A stretch of DNA of 64,000 nucleotides from Gonocerus acuteangulatus (GCA_946811695.1 OX328132.1:53139359-53203358); one strand, 5' to 3'. Positions 1 through 14,872 are shown, counted from the stretch's first letter. A program made the numbers and translations. Notes: a model not told the origin generated them from the sequence alone.

Positions 1-222
1 AAGTAGTTTTGGGACAAGGGGTTGAATAATGTATTTTAAATTTAAGGAGTAAATCAGATGTGTAACTCTTCAATTTTCTTCCAGATTGAAAATCGCAAAA
101 TAGCTGAAACGTTTAATGAAAAGAAGGAGAGAAAAATAAAGATTGGTTTGAGTTCAAGATCTATTAAAATGTGTGTTAATTAATAATTACCTCAGATTTT
201 CGTGGTTAAAAATATTTAATAA

Positions 223-226
<4 letters not shown>

Positions 227-282
<56 letters not shown>
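227..282. repeat. (TA)n microsatellite
   Basis: Uninterrupted TA run in the PEPD intron upstream of exon a. The rest of 1-727 is AT-rich intron without other structure that I see. Confidence 0.95.
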
Positions 283-286
<4 letters not shown>

Positions 287-727
287 TTGTCCCCTCCTAC
301 ATATATTTTTTTATCTCATTTCAGAATAAAGAAATGTATGACTTATGGGTAGCTTAAGTTTCTTTTCTGATCCAAATATTACCACATATCACTTATTAAA
401 TTCATGTTCTTTTTATCTGTCCCTATTTCTGTTCTTAAAATACTTTATTATGTAGTTTTATACATTGGAACCACAGAGATTTAAAATTAAAGAAATGCGT
501 TTTAAACGATTTTTTGTAAATGAGGAATTGACAGTCATTTTTTAATTTTAAAGCGTAAAAAATGTTATGAAAAAGGAATAAATGTATTTAAATACTGTTA
601 ACCATTTTACTGCATAATTAAATATTCCATTTCTTTATGTACGGCCTATGGACTAAAAATATTGACATGTATTGACTTTATTAATAGGCCTAACTATTTA
701 CTAATTAATTTGTATTTTTTTTTACAG

Positions 728-911
728 AGCTGATGTTTCCTGTTTCCATATGGGCAATTCTACTTTGGAAGTCCCAATGACATTGTTTGCTGAAAACAGA
801 AGACGATTATTGACAGAACTAAAGAAAGTAACCCCTAAGTCAATAGTTTTTTTACAAGGCGGTACTGCTATTAATCATTATAACACTGACACCGAATACC
901 CATTCCGTCAG
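728..911 (+). CDS. PEPD: PEPD exon a (N-terminal domain)
   Basis: Acceptor TTTTTTTACAG ends at 727 and donor GT is at 912. The exon starts with one base of a split codon, then reads Ala-Asp-Val-Ser-Cys-Phe-His and [19 protein letters not shown], matching the N-terminal GNETLKVP region of prolidases, and ends at phase 0 after YPFRQ. The internal Met at 750 is probably not the start, because the reading frame is open and homologous-looking upstream of it. Confidence 0.93.
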
Positions 912-1245
912 GTACTACTTATAAGCAATATGGTAATGTGAACCATTTAATGGGACTAAAAAACATAAAAGGGTGGAAAATAGTTCGAACTTGATGGATT
1001 AGATAATAGGGTAAATTGGTTTTAAGGAGAAAAATTAAACAGTTTAAAGAATCAAAATTCAGGTTGAAATAGGTTTTGATTTTCAGATTTATGCAAGCTT
1101 ATCTAATTTGTACTGAGCTTTTATAGAAAAATTGTAGTCTCATCGATTTTATCTATAACAGTTCTATCCTGGCCTAACATGTGCTTTCCACTGAACCAGA
1201 AAAAAGTATCCATCAGCAAAAGATACATGTGTTTTTGTGTGTGTA

Positions 1246-1303
<58 letters not shown>

Positions 1304-2212
1304 TACATTAAAATTAACTGAATGTATTTGAAACTCAAAATGGGGATTTTAAAGCCCTCTCCAAGGATGAAAATGAGTTGGATTTTGCATTTTTATATCT
1401 TCAGAAGAATTTTGTAAATTCTAAAAGATGAACAAACAAATATACAAATGAAATATACATATTTATATACATATATAGGGTGTTCAAAACTCGATTGACA
1501 ACCCCCTTTTTTCCCACAATTTTTGAAATTTAAAAAAGAAAGTTGGTGGGTCTTAACGTGGTCGAATGAAATTTCATTGGACCTAATGCACGACCCCTCA
1601 ACTTTCTCCAGTTCTTCTCCAGAGACCCTAACTCTGGAATCTCCAATGGAAAGGGGTTATTTTTATGACGGATTATTGTAGAGAATTGAATTTTATGTCG
1701 ATTTTATATCTGTAATTTTTTCGCTAAAGAGCACCAATGAGTAACAAATTGCCAAAAACCGATAAAACCCTTGTTTTTTTGTCACTTTAACGTGGTCGAA
1801 TGAAATTTCATTGGACCTAATGCACGACCCCTCAACTTTCTCCAGTTCTTCTCCAGAGACCCTAAAGCGGCCCCTACACGGTCAGTAATAATGACATTAC
1901 CTTATCAAAATGACAGTAATAATGATAGTGTAAGGTGGACAAAGTTGGAATGACGAACAGTAATGATGTGAATCCGGATTTTCTGATCTCGGCTTCATCA
2001 TTACTGAAAGTGGATAGGATACTGTCATTAGAAATGATGGTGTAGGGAGCGTTACATCATTAATGCATCATTACTCAGTCTATCTCGAGCTGTAACTAGG
2101 TGAAAGAGGTGTAAAGGTTAAACTAGATTGAGTAGAAAGGGCAAAAAATAAGATGAATTGAAAAGTATGACTCTACCTTGGTAACATTATAGTTATAAAA
2201 TAGTTTTAAAAG

Positions 2213-2270
<58 letters not shown>

Positions 2271-5200
2271 AAGTAACGAATCCACATTAAGTCTAATTAA
2301 AATATATCATAGAATAAAATAGGTATATATAAAGTAATCTATAAGGTACCAACAACTTTTCACATTCGTTACTTTGCATTTGTATCGACGATATAAAATA
2401 GGTTGAAAGTGCTTTATTTTTTATATCGACTTTAGAAAATAATGTTGACGTGATTTGTTTACCAATTCATTTGTCTTATAGAGTAGATTAGAAGAAAAAT
2501 ATAATCGTTAAACTATAATTTATATTTTGTCAAATATATTCAAAAATATGCTACGTTTTCAAGTAAACTAGTATTATACATTTTGCTTTTCACCAAAAAT
2601 AATAGCAGATGTAAAATCAGCACCCCAAGAAACCCTAACGTGGTGAATAATATTGAAAACAAAAAATAATGATTTTTCCCAGTCTGGAAGAGAATAAAAA
2701 TTTGTAAGCGAAAAAGTAATGTGACGTTTTTAAATTCAATATCTCCCCTTGAGATAATCCGATTTTCACGTCATTGAAATCTTTCAAAAGAAGAAAGACT
2801 CCTTTTTCTAACCATATAAATGACTATTGTATTATCTCAAAAGGTACTTGCGAAAAATGGTTATCCAAATAAAAATAAAATGTAAACTTTTTTGCACATA
2901 ACGTCGGTCCCAGAACACGTAGAAACGCCCCGATATGTGTCGTATTAAGGCCTTCACGAACGTTTCACATTTTTTTTTGTGGCTAGTGTCACAATTATTA
3001 CTACACAGGCGACTTTGCGAGGATCCATTATTAACAAAACGCTTCTATCACGGAGATCACAATGCATACTGAAGAAAAGTAATGACATTAAAAATGATCG
3101 AGAGTTAAATAGTAATGACATTACTGATAATGTCATTATTACTGACCGTGTAGGGGCCGCTTAACTCTAGAATCTCCAATGGAAAGGGGTTATTTTTATG
3201 ACGGATTATTGTAGAGAATTGAATTTTATTTCTGTAATTTTTTCGCTAAAGCGCACCAATGAGTAACAAAGTGCCAAAAACAGAGAAAATCCTTGTTTTT
3301 CATCACTTTTCTGCCAATAACGTAGAAAGTATGCTCATAATGAAAAAAATAGTTGGTATGAACGTTGTAGAGGATTAAATTTACTTCCCAAAAAGAACTT
3401 TTAAATGCATAAAATGTTAATATGAATGGAGTAAAACACACTCTTGTTTTTGAAGTTGTCCAACGCGATCTAAGCTCCATTAACACATTCCTTTCTGGAA
3501 ACAATCAAACTCATCGTGCCCTTTTTTATATTTACACAAGGGAGACAAGTTTACTCATTTCACTGCATGAAGGGGTAAGGTGCAGGAACCTTGGTGGGAT
3601 AATGCCCGACTACATAGTGTTAAAACTTAGTAAAAATTTCCTAAACTATTTTTGCTCCACCTACTTAGGAATTTAAGAATGTTTGAAGACTAAAGTAATA
3701 TAAAAATGTTGACAAAACTACAGCGTTTTTTTTTTTTTTTATTTTCAAAAATGAAGTTCCATTACTTTGAAAAGAGATTCAAAAATAAAATATTAAATTT
3801 AAAGGAATAGAGGGGTCACCCTGTGGTCTAGTAGCTAACGCCTTAGATTCATATGCGGAAGATGGTTGGGTTCGATCCCCACCGGCTCACGGTGGGGCCA
3901 AACTACTTTTCGTGTTTCAAAAAAGACTAGAGCCGTATTAAATTACGTGTAAATAATTCACAAACTTTTACAATCAAACATAAAATAATATTTTCTTGTT
4001 CATCTAGCTTAATATCATCACTGATATCGTTGAAATTAAACATTCAAACCCTGATTAGACATGAAAAAAATCAAAATTTATTATCAAATCATTCAAAAAT
4101 CATATAATTTCAATAATTCTCTTTGTTGAATTATGATAAATTTACGTCTTAAAGATGTCAGTCTGATTTTTTCCAAGTCTAATCAGGATTTGAAAGTTTA
4201 ATTTTAACGATATCAGTGCTGATATTAAGTTAGATGAAAAACAAAATATTATTTTGTGAATTATTTACACATAATTTAATAAACAGTGGAAACAAAAGAC
4301 AAAAATCTGGTCCGACAAAGTTGTTCTAAATTTTATTAGCTTTCATTTAAAAAAAAAAAAAAGTTTAATCCTCTACAATCTTTATATCAACTAATATTTT
4401 CATTACGGGCATACTTTCTACGTTATTGGCAAAAAAGTGACGAAAAACAAGGGTTTTCTCAGTTTTTGGCAATTTGTTACTCGTTGGTAGCAAAAATAGC
4501 AAAAAAACGATAGATATAAAATTCAATTCTCTACAATAATCCGTCATAAAAATAACCACTTTCCATTGGAGATTCCAGAGTTAGGGTCTCTGGAGAAGAA
4601 CTGGAGAAAGTTGAGGGGTCATGCATTAGGTCCAAAGAAAGTTCATTTGACCATGTTAAGACCCAGCAAGTTTCATTATTAAATTTCAAAAATTGTGGAA
4701 AAAAGGGAGTGTCAATCGAGTTTTGAACACCCTGTATATATATATATAAACCACATTCTATATGTATATTTGTTTGTTCATCTTTTAGAATTTACAAAAT
4801 TCTTCTAAAGATATAAAAATGCAAAATCCAACTCGTTATCATCCTTGGAGAGGGCTTTACTTTGAGTTTCAAATACATTCAGTTAATTTCAAATCAATGA
4901 TGTAAAAATTTTCTTGTATATTAATTCTACCCCTTCTTTCAATTATGAACTGGGGCTTTCAGTGTTTGAATTATAATTAAAATGAAAGCATTGCTAGGAA
5001 CATATCCTCAAAAACCAAGAAATAGAAGAGGAAATAGATTTTTCTGTCACACCAAAAACTGTAAAATATAACTAAGATTATATAAATGACATTTCTTGAA
5101 TTTTAGCTTCTTTCTGCCTTAAAAGAAGAATAATAACATTTAATTTCATTGGTTTTGTAGTATCATTATTATTTACAAATTTCCGTAATTAATTTTTGTC

Positions 5201-5999
5201 TAATTTGCAGGAACCATTTTTCCATTGGCTTTTTGGCATAACTGAACCCAATTTTTTTGGAGCTATTGATATTTTTACTGAAAAGGCGTACCTCTTTTAT
5301 CCTAAGCCTTCACTAACAGATAGCGTTTGGGTTGGAAAACTTCCTACACCTGAAGAATTTATAAAGAAATACATGGTTGATTCTGTTCTTTATACAGAAG
5401 ATGTATGTATTGCAGTGTTACTTCTTAAATAGGTTTTTGTTTTTTTAGGATTAAAAAAGAACTAGTATTCTTAATTTCTAATACATTTTGTATAACTCTT
5501 GGCACCCTTGGGAAAAATGTGTTTATTAGGTTAAGATACTTCCACTCAAGTGAGACTATAATTGACCTTTTATTCTATTTATTTTACAAAAATTGGAATA
5601 ACTTCAGTTATTTTTCTCCCCTACCTCCATAGGGAGAAACACAGCTTATGACGTCAACCTAAATACCATGAAACTGTTGGTTCAATTTTGTATTGTAAAT
5701 TAATAAAATCTTAGCTCTTATAGTTTTTCATTTATTGGCTTCTAGGTACACACTTTGTAGGTATTTTGACATGGGGAATCAAATGAAGACATTTTTTAGG
5801 TAATATCTATAATCATTTGAGAGAAAAGTGGATACAACTAGTTTTCACTAATAATTTTCATTTGTAGCACGGTTCCTCCCTCTCTCCTTAGGGAGGACCC
5901 CTCTTATAAGTTTGACCTCATGACGCAATCCGGAAATGCCGATTAGAAAATTTTATGTTTCAGAGCCCCCAGAGAATGAAAATAACAGTGGCACAAATT

Positions 6000-6087
<88 letters not shown>

Positions 6088-9000
6088 CTGTTCGCGCTCT
6101 GGGTCAGCGAATAATGGTCCCATTTTGATGAAATTTGATACAAAAATCTTTCGACTAATTTAAAATGTCAAGTTCGTTAACCAGCAGAATCAGTCCACCC
6201 AAACATGGTTTTTGAAGCAAAATTTGCCAGAAAAGAATCGTTATGCTTACATCATATGCTTGTAAATACTCGTTTTATAGGCTTCTTCGCCTAGGAAAAC
6301 GAATGAAACCATTTTTAAGGCGATAGCTTTAACCGATTTCGAGAAAAGTGGAAAAATAGATGTTAAATCAAGTTTTTGGTTTGGGTACTTAGAATCATGG
6401 GATTCAGTTAAAATATTTTCTGTATGTTTGAAATTCATATAAACAAAGATGTTTAAATTTTGGTTACTTATGGAGTTGGTGCTAATGACCTTAGCAGTAG
6501 ATGCACCTAAACAAAACAAAACAAAACTTATGGAGTTAAGGAAGAATTAGAAACAAATATTTTATTTATAGACATGAAAAGTTTTAGGAACTTCGTATAC
6601 TTTCCTTAATATCTCAAAATAGTTGAGAATCTTGGTAAGTGAAAGGTTACCATTCGAAAGCTTACTAAATTCTCTACGAAAAAGGTTCTGAAGACATTTT
6701 TGATTAGGCGATGTCAATTAGAGAAATAAGTGCTAAAAAACTTCAAACATGTTTGTTTCGTTCTTTTGAATAGGTTTTTGTCATTGTTTAACTCACTTTT
6801 TAATTTTTGTCTCTTTCCCTTAGTTTTTTATTCCTTTTTATTTTTGTAATTGCTTATATTAGGAAAACTTATTTGTCTGTAAAACTGGATATGTAAATTG
6901 AGAACCAATTTTCTGTTACTGGGCTTACTCTTCACTTTGTAGCCTAGACCGGTTTATCCAAGGGATAGCGCTCGCTACTGTCATATGAAAGTTCCGAGAT
7001 TGTAGCTCTCACTACTACATTATATTTTACTTAACTTTTTTAAATCAAGTATTTAACTAAAACTTTTTTTTTTAAATTAAATATTTAACTTTTTTTGATT
7101 AACAAAAAAGGAAAGAATAAGAAGTCCAACTTGCAGGAACTGCATCATCTTAGCCTGGTTCCGTTCATATCCCCCTCCCCTATATACGCCTATGCATGTT
7201 TGTATTTTCTATTGATTTATAGAGCTTTGCTTTAGAATTCGAGCCGGATTGAATAATTGCCGCTTCTGTGTAAGTTAGCTATTGTCGGTTTCCCTGAAGC
7301 CTTAATATAGCTTTTATTCCAGATGTTCGAGTGGATGTTGACAATTTTCACGAGATATATAAAAAAAGAAGTTTATTTCTATTCTAAGCTTTTCAAATGA
7401 CACTAGGGATATGAACAGAACCGCGCTAAGATGATGCAGTTCCTGCGAGTCAGACTTTTGTTACTCCGAAATGATGGATTAAGTTGAGACTTTTTCCAGA
7501 CGTTTGACATTCATGCGAACTAACATTAATTTTAGTTAAATTTAGAGTTGAGGAAGATTTTGATAAAATGTGTATATAAATATATTGAAAATGGTTTCCA
7601 AATCATGGTAAGTATAAGACAACCTTTCAGAAGCTTACTATGTTTCCCACAAGAACAGTTCTTATAAAATGTTTGATAGAGCAATCTCATTCGGAGAAGG
7701 GCTTAAAATTCGAATGTGTCAAGTTTGTTACTTAGAACGTTTTTTTTTTTTTTTTTTTTTTTTTTTTGTGGCTGTTTGAGTTTTTAATTGCTTGTTTTTT
7801 TAATGGCATCCAGCATTAAAATGATTCTTTCCCGTGCGTTTGATGCATTTAGCAGGACTTTTGTTTTGTCAAACTCTATGGAGTGATTTGTGTTACAGAA
7901 ATGTTCTGCAATCGCTGATCTGTTTGTGTAAATGTTCTTGATACTCTTTATATGTTCTTTGAGTCTTGTAGAAACCAATCTTCCAGTCTTTCCTATATAT
8001 TTCTTCCCACTTGAACATGGTATGCTATATATACCTGGGGTCTTCAATCCAATATCATTCTTGGTTGATTGGAAGATTGGTTTCAGCAAGACTCAAAAAA
8101 CATATAAATAGTATCAAGAATAATGACGCAAAAATATCAGCAATTGCAGAAAATTTTTTTAACACATATCACTCCATAGAGTTTTCCAAATAGAAGTCCT
8201 GGTAAAGGCATCCTACACACAGGAAAGAATCATCCAAGAAGCGAAAGAACTTGTTAAATACCCTCAGAACTTCAACAGATGGTTACAGACTAATTAAATT
8301 ATAGACATCCGTCATCCCAAGGATAACTAAAGATCTGATTGGCTGCATGGAATCCAATGGGGCGGGAAGAATCAACCAATCAGAGACCTGGAAAGGCCAA
8401 CTATGACCCCCACCAGGTATAAATATGACCCGGACTGAACCCTATCTTCATTCTCAGAAGGAATCCCAAGGAAACCGGCCGAATGTCTGGTAAAACGTCA
8501 GTTGCTATCTATTTGACATGGTCATATCCAGAAGACTTTAAACCATTAAATAACATGGACCGTGGAAGTCTGCAATAATAAGGAGCTTCCTTGTCTCTTA
8601 TTATATTGAATCAATTCCTATTCACTTTTACTTGTCACTTTTGCTACACCTTATCATGTCCTACTAAAAAAAAGTCCGACTCGCAGGAACTGCATCATCT
8701 TACCGCAGTTCCTGTTCATTGTCTTTTGAAAAGCTTACGCTTTTTATATAGTAAAAGATAATATTTTCCTCGGCCTTTGTTTAAAGGGTTTTATGGCTTT
8801 ACCTGGTCGGGTCCGCCAGACCCTGGAATCCTCTTCTACCGATACTTCATTTCATACGTTTCAATGAATTGGAAAATATCAAAATTTTTCACATATTCCT
8901 CCTGTGTTCTTTTACTATAGTAATAATTCTACAATTAAAATCAATTAAAAAATAAAATAAAAAACCAATAGCATGAAGGCAATTGAAAAGATTCATGAAT

Positions 9001-10410
9001 TGAAAGACGTCATCGAATCTCTTTCTCTTGGCAAGCTATATTTCTAACAATGAATTGTTTTTCTTATTTTACCTAATCTGTTTTATTGTCAAATACATTA
9101 TCCAACTATAAGCAATTAAAAAATAACAAGGAATAAAAACAGACAAAAAGAACCGTTCGAATAAACGAAATCAATTACTTCAAAGTTTAAGCACTTATTT
9201 CTCCGATTGACATCACCTAATCAAAAATTGTTTCAGAATCTTTTTTGTAGAGAATTTATAAAGCTTTCGAATAATTTCTATCCACTTATCACGATTTCCC
9301 AACCGTGTTCGAGATATTAATGAAATTATACGAAGTTCCAAAAACTTTTCATGTCTGTTCATAAAATATTTTATTCTAACCCTTCCTTAACTCCAATCGT
9401 AACCAAAATTTCAACATATTAGTTTTAATGAAAGTAGAACATGCAAAAAATGTTTTAACTGAATCCCATGATTCTAAGTAACCAAACCAAAAACTTGATT
9501 TAACAACTTTTTTTCCGATTTTCTCAGAAACAGTTAAAGCTATCGCCTTAAAAATAGTTTCATTTGTTTTACTAGCCCAAGAAGCCTATAAAACGAGTAC
9601 TTACAAGCATATGAACTCAAAAACGTAAGCGCTACGATTTTTTTTGCGCGAATTTCGCCCCAAACGCCATCTTCCAGTGGGCGGATTTTTTTGGTTAACG
9701 AACTTGACCTTTCAAATTGGAGGACGGATTTTTGTACCAAATTTCATCAAAATCGGACCATTACGGACGAACAGACAAATATATATATACACAAATTTGA
9801 ACCACCGTTATTTTCGGTCTCTAGGGGTTCTGAAACGCAAAATTTCCTAGTCGGCACTTCCGGATTGTTTCATGAGATCAACCTTATAAGCGGGGTTCCT
9901 CCCTATGAAGGGAGGGAGGAACTGCACTAAAATAAACTGTTTACACGTACAAGTGCTTAATTGACAAGTGTTAAGCTTGTGTAAACTAGGCATATACACA
10001 TATATATCTATATATATACACACACACATATATGTAAATATATAAATTTGCAGCATTAATGGCACAGATGTCGTTGTGACGTAATAAAAATAACTTAAAT
10101 ATTTGAACCACCATCATTTTTTTGTTCTATGGGTTCTGAAATGTGGAAATTTCTAGTCGGCACTTCTGGATGGCACCAGCTGTTTGATGTCATAAGCAGG
10201 TTTCCCCTAAATGAGGGGGGGGGGGGGAGAAAAAACCCAAAACTGATGGAAATTGTTCAAATCATTGTAAAGACTATAGAACATTATTTTTTATTTAGAG
10301 AGGTTGGTCTATTTTCCCAAGTATAAACTAACTCTGTTTTCCCCCCTCTCTTTTAGTTCCTAAAAGCACTCCATTAAAAACCTGGCTTTATTTGATGTTG
10401 CTCATTCTTG

Positions 10411-10504
<94 letters not shown>

Positions 10505-13500
10505 AAGACCCATATTCCCTTGGGCTGAGGACAGATGAATAAGGGCAAGAGAACACTGTCTTTCCAACATCTGAGACGGCAGAGCTTTGTCTGATGTTGC
10601 AATGTGGTGAAAAAGATTCCCAGTATTTTGAGATAAACGTGCTTGAGGACCTATAGATGGGGACACTTCAAATAGCCCACGTCAAATAGCATCATCATCT
10701 TAATTATTCACTTCTCTCGGCAGGTGGAGCTTCAAAGTGAAGCCCATCTCTAGGAAGGAAAAAGGGCTTAGAAAGTGGAGAAAAACTAATAAAGTGAGAG
10801 TTCACATCAGTTTTCTCCAGGAGTGGCTCTCCTCCAGGATGACAGGTATGTTTTCTTCATTCCCTCCTAAATTGGGAGTTGTCCTTGGTCTCTCTAGATT
10901 TAATCTTAATACCATGTTGAAGTTTTAATAAAGTGGGATTCCTTTACAATATACATAATATAGAAAATAAGCAACATCAAATAAAACCAGTATTTTGTTT
11001 GAATTTGTATATATTGCTGCAGCAGTTCTTCAATGCATGTAAATGATGTATTAAAATATTCTTGGCATTCAAAAGTTATTGTCAGTTGTTTATCTTGAAT
11101 GAATGTCGATAGGAGTTTTTCGTACCTTTGAGATTTCCTTGAGTGACGAATTAGACCAGTAATCATATATTAAAGAAATGGCTAAAGTCTTGTATAGACT
11201 CTTTGTTTTTCTTATCATTTAATAGTTATGATTTTCATTCCATCAAATTGCTACTAGGAAATGAGTTTTTTTTCTTTGTAATATTTATTCTTCTTGAAAA
11301 TTCATAAGATTTGGTGTCTATTTTTCAAAAATTTATAATTCTTTTTATGTATATCTTTTAGATATTTTCTACTCTCTCTAATATAAATGGGGATTCCATT
11401 TTAGTATTGGTAAGTAAATATGTGTTGTTTTTCTTTCTTTTTTTTTTTTTTTTTTTTTTTGGTGATTTATTCTCCATTAGTATTTTCATTAACTTCATAA
11501 CCATTTTTTAAGCGTGGAACGAATACCGATAGCAAGCTTGCCTTCCAAACTCCTCAGATTCCCAGTTTAGAAACGTATGTATTCTATGTTAGTCTTATAT
11601 AATGCAGTATTATAATAAAATATACCAACACAAATAATATTATTATTAAAAAAAAATTAATCTATGATTTCCTTTCTGGAACTTTAATGTAATAAATAAA
11701 TGTAAGTTGAAAAAAAATATTGTCTGTTTTCAAATTGTTTTTCTTCATCGCTATATCATTTATGCCACCAGGACATGATTAGAGTTTCTTGGGTAGTAGG
11801 AAGGCAATTGCCTTATTACCATATCCAGTGATAAATTGTTCTTAACCCATTCCTTACTAAGGACTTCTGTAGAACTCGAGGCTCGCCATGCCCCTGGAAC
11901 GAAGGACTTGACTTGCAGTCAAGAGCTGCCGGTCCCTCAGCACGAAGGACTTGTACAGCAGTCCGACCATCCTCTCTCGTTTACCTGCTCCCTATGGCTG
12001 ACTTTTCCAGGAGTTCGACCTTGGGGCTGTTTAGGAAGGACTGAGGGAAGCTTTAGCTATTTCTTTCATTACTAGTTGTTGGTGGAATTAATTCTTTATG
12101 ACTAGGGATTAGGGAGTCCAGCTCAAAAAAATTAACACCGCCAGTGTTAGGTCCAACTCGATCAAATTGAAAAGGAGGATGGATTTTTATAGTTTTAATA
12201 AAAAAGAGGTTATTTATTTATTTAGCTTCATTGATTAAAAAAAAAATTGTATTAAAAAATATTTCCTATAAAGAAATTTATTGGAGCAAAAACGTAAATA
12301 AATAATAAAATAAAATTTTTCTACAATTTTTTTTTATTGCAGTTTATTTTTTTACATACTAAAAAGTATGTCCGTAATGAAAAAAGTAGTTGATATAAAC
12401 GTTGTAGAGGATTAAATTTTCTTTCCAAAAAGTACCTTTAAATGCCTAAAATGTTAATAGGAATGGAGCAAAACACACTTTTGTTTTTGAAGTTTTCAGA
12501 AAAGTTTATGATCAACGTGGTCTACACTTCCGTAAAACTTAATAAACATTTTCCAAACTTTTTGCTCCAAATAAAAATCAAATTCAATTACTTTATAAAG
12601 GCATTAAAATAATAAATCATAAACTTTTCTGAAAACTTCAAAAACAAAAGTGTGTTTTGCTCTATTCCTATTAACATTTTTGGCATTTAAAGGTACTTTT
12701 TGGAAAGAAAATTTAATCCTCTACAACCTTTATATCAACTACTTTTTTCATTACGGACATACTTTCTACGTTATTGGCAGAAAAGTGACAAAAAACAAGG
12801 GTTTTATCGGTTTTTGGCAATTTGTTACTTATTGGTGCGCTTTAGCGAAAAAATGACAGATATAAAATCGACATAAAATTCAATTCTCTACAATAATCCG
12901 TCATAAAAATAACCCCTTTCCATTGGAGATTCCAGAGTTAGGGTCTCTGGAGAAGAACTGGAGAAAGTTGAGGGGTCGTGCATTAGGTCCAATGAAAGTT
13001 CATTCGACCAGGTTAAGACCTACCTAGTTTCGTTTTTAAATTTCAAAAATTGTGGAAAAAAGGGGGTGTCAATCGAGTTTTGAACACCCTGTATACAGGG
13101 TGTCCCGTAAATGTCTAGTCATATTGTGGGAGGTGATAGAAGACCCTTAGGGGAACAAAAAATGTTCTATGACGATTTTCCGAATTCTCACCCATAAGGG
13201 AGAAAACGTTGTTTTATTGTTTTATCGAGACAAACGTGGTTTTTATAAGAATAGTCGTTGTAGCTCCGTCCCAGGTGGTTCTACTAAAAAGGAAGTGAAA
13301 CCAATCGAAAGCTGAGTAAATTTACGATAAGTCTAGTTGGAAGTAAACTTAAAAATGAATGAAAGTAAGTATGTATATCTTACCAAAAGAAAGCTATTCT
13401 AAATTTCCTGACATTTTCTTGATATTTCTTTCCAGCGTTACTCCTCAATGGGCAGGGTCTGAAATTTCCGGGTTTCAGAAAAACCTCTTCATTTAACCAG

Positions 13501-14833
13501 CTTTCCATTCATGTATCACAACCCTGTGTTATTGTGTATGTGAACGATTTAAGAACAAAAGTTTAAAAAAAACATGGATCTGTGAAAAGAATATTATATT
13601 TTTTTCTTCAGTTTATTCAAAAAGCTGAAGTGAAATATTTATTTTTATAAGTGTTTACATAAATATTAAGTAAATATTTACTTAGAACAATTAAAAAAAA
13701 TACTTCCACAAATATAAAAAAAAATCCTAAAAGAGTGCATAAATAAAATACACATATTTTGAATTTGTTAATTACAGTAACTAATACTGGGTCGAGGAGA
13801 TGGCCATTAATGAACCCCATCCATACACTAACCTCAAAAATTACTATTTTTACTTAGATCACGCAATTTAACACATGTTTACAGGTATTTATATTTAGAA
13901 AACAAATGCTTTACCTTAAATTGATACTGATGGCTACGCTTGTAAGACTCACTGGGATTCTCGTGAGCCTGTGTGTTTGTTGTGGTAATTAAATACCCTA
14001 TCCCTCATAAATAAGATGTACATAGTCCTGTAAAAATGTGTTCAAATGCGTTATCTAAGTAAAAATAGTAATTTTTGAGGTTAGAGTATGGATGGGGTTC
14101 ATTAATGGCCACCTGCTCGACCCAGTATTAGTTACTGTAATTAACAAATTCAAAATATTTGTATTTTATTTATTTGCTGTTTTAGGATTTTTTTTATATT
14201 TGTGGAAGTATTTTTTTTAATTGTTCTAAGTAAATATTTACTTAATATTTATGTAAACATTTATAAAAATAAATATTTCACTTCAGCTTTTTGAATAAAC
14301 TGAAGAAAAAAATATGATATTCTTTTCACAGATCCATGTTTTTTTTTAAACTTTTGTTCTTAAATCGTTCACATACACAATAAAACAGGGTTGTGATACA
14401 TGAATGGAAAGCTGGTTAAATGAAGAGGTTTTTCTGAAACCCGGAAATTTCAGACCCTGCCCATTGAGGAGTAACGCTGGAAAGAAATATCAAGAAAATG
14501 ACTGGAAATTTAGAATAGCTTTCTTTTGGTAAGATATACATACTTACATTCATTCATTTTTACGTTTACTTCCAACTAGACTTATCGTAAATTTACTCAG
14601 CTTTCGATTGGTTTCACTTCCTTTTTAGTAGAACCACCTGGGACGGAGCTACAACGACTATTCTTATAAAAACCACGTTTGTCTCGATAAAACAATAAAA
14701 CGATGTTTTCTCCCTTATGGGTGAGAATTCGGAAAATCGTCATAGAACATTTTTTGTTCCCCTAAGGGTCTTCTATCACCGCCCACAATATGACTAGACA
14801 TTTATGGGACACCCTGTATATATAAATATGTAT

Positions 14834-14872
<39 letters not shown>

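Larger units (their letters stand above)
1305..4895. repeat. Large inverted repeat enclosing a CAGGGTG-ended element (family A)
   Basis: The outer arms 1305-1475 and about 4741-4890 are reverse complements (both contain CCCTCTCCAAGGATGA and AAATTCTAAAAGATGAACAA or complements). Inside them the element ends GGGTGTTCAAAACTCGATTG at 1478 and its complement, ending CACCCTG at 4734. The left family-A arm carries an internal repeat: about 78 bases at 1550-1626 recur at 1788-1865. Between arms lie a Harbinger-like insert, a SINE fragment and a second small palindrome (about 3935-4300). No coding capacity seen. Confidence 0.85.

Noticed and set aside
3226..3676. Overlapping frames of 84 and 92 codons on both strands
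   Set aside because: They lie inside family-A repeat sequence that recurs at 12361 and 25237 with different frames.
8456..8507. Hammerhead-like motif after the plus-strand Penelope fragment
   Set aside because: CAGAAGG and GTAAAACGTC only loosely fit the core; no convincing stem II, so not called separately.
11030..11090. Possible extra PEPD exon (reading [12 protein letters not shown])
   Set aside because: No usable acceptor in phase, and the exon at 11362-11409 fills the same protein segment exactly.
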